Under the pieces are notes generated by a model. It saw only the letters and a list, made by a program, of their open reading frames with translations, ran no database searches and was not told where the DNA came from. Below, piece after piece: positions 63,974 to 64,000 of a stretch of 64,000 nucleotides of DNA. This DNA comes from Liolophura sinensis. Taxonomy: Eukaryota > Mollusca > Polyplacophora > Chitonida > Chitonidae. Numbering within the stretch: the first letter of the stretch is position 1; every line of letters begins with the position of its first letter. The stretch is from assembly GCF_032854445.1 (NCBI RefSeq), contig NC_088300.1, forward strand, positions 36,935,608 to 36,999,607, in the 5' to 3' direction. A program made the translations under genes and the position numbers.

Positions 63974-64000
63974 TCTTCATTAAAATGCGTCTTTGCATCT
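63421..64000 (+). other. Start of the next KIF26 intron, cut by the window end
   Basis: Follows the GTAAGT donor in phase 1. It is AT-rich. An unbroken C-run (about 63944-63960) is followed by (AC)n to 63973, close to the window end. No exon is visible before 64000. Confidence 0.7.
63944..63973. repeat. C-run and (AC)n
   Basis: About 17 C in a row followed by six AC units, strongly strand-biased. Confidence 0.95.

Overview
This is animal nuclear DNA. Coding exons are short and far apart, with GT/AG splice borders. There are SINE retroposons with a tRNA-like head, many mini- and microsatellites, and no operon-like gene packing. One SINE family with an (AAAT)n tail recurs on both strands. That family, together with the frequent palindrome TACATGTA, resembles molluscan (bivalve-like) or other lophotrochozoan DNA as I remember it. 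I cannot search, so the phylum is an inference.

Only one gene can be supported. It is the 5' part of a plus-strand gene for a KIF26-type kinesin (KIF26A/KIF26B family; C. elegans VAB-8 is the known nematode relative). Four exons have matching splice phases: 31024-31173, 37970-38599, 60935-61191 and 63284-63420. A candidate first coding exon ends at 26037. The recognisable part is the family's N-terminal region with two CxxC motifs: the first at the end of the 630-nt exon, the second in the 257-nt exon. The kinesin motor domain must lie beyond base 64000.

Layout. 1-25.8 kb: apparent intergenic or 5' flanking DNA, rich in CpG by eye. It holds no convincing gene, a 23-bp minisatellite at 5.0 kb, several SINEs, a MITE-like element at 9.5 kb and a fold-back at 14.9 kb. 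26-31 kb: intron 1, with a 39-bp minisatellite. 31.2-38 kb: intron 2, with a 169-bp satellite-like array (eight units). 38.6-60.9 kb: a 22.3-kb intron with a 2.2-kb 78-bp array, nested and paired SINEs, a MITE-like element and a few CpG-retaining patches. 61.2-63.3 kb: intron 4, with a 24-bp array. From roughly 32 kb onward CpG becomes scarce and TpG/CpA common. This would fit germline gene-body methylation beginning soon after the 31-kb exon.

The points most worth a second look are: the repeated (S/T)-P-x-G-E motif in the large KIF26 exon; the CpG transition inside the gene; the 169-bp array, whose every unit carries a splice-donor-like site on the antisense strand; a second SINE type sharing the 3' half of the main family but with a different tRNA-like head; and a SINE flanked by 91-bp direct repeats. 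I found no evidence for a new enzymatic or defence system.
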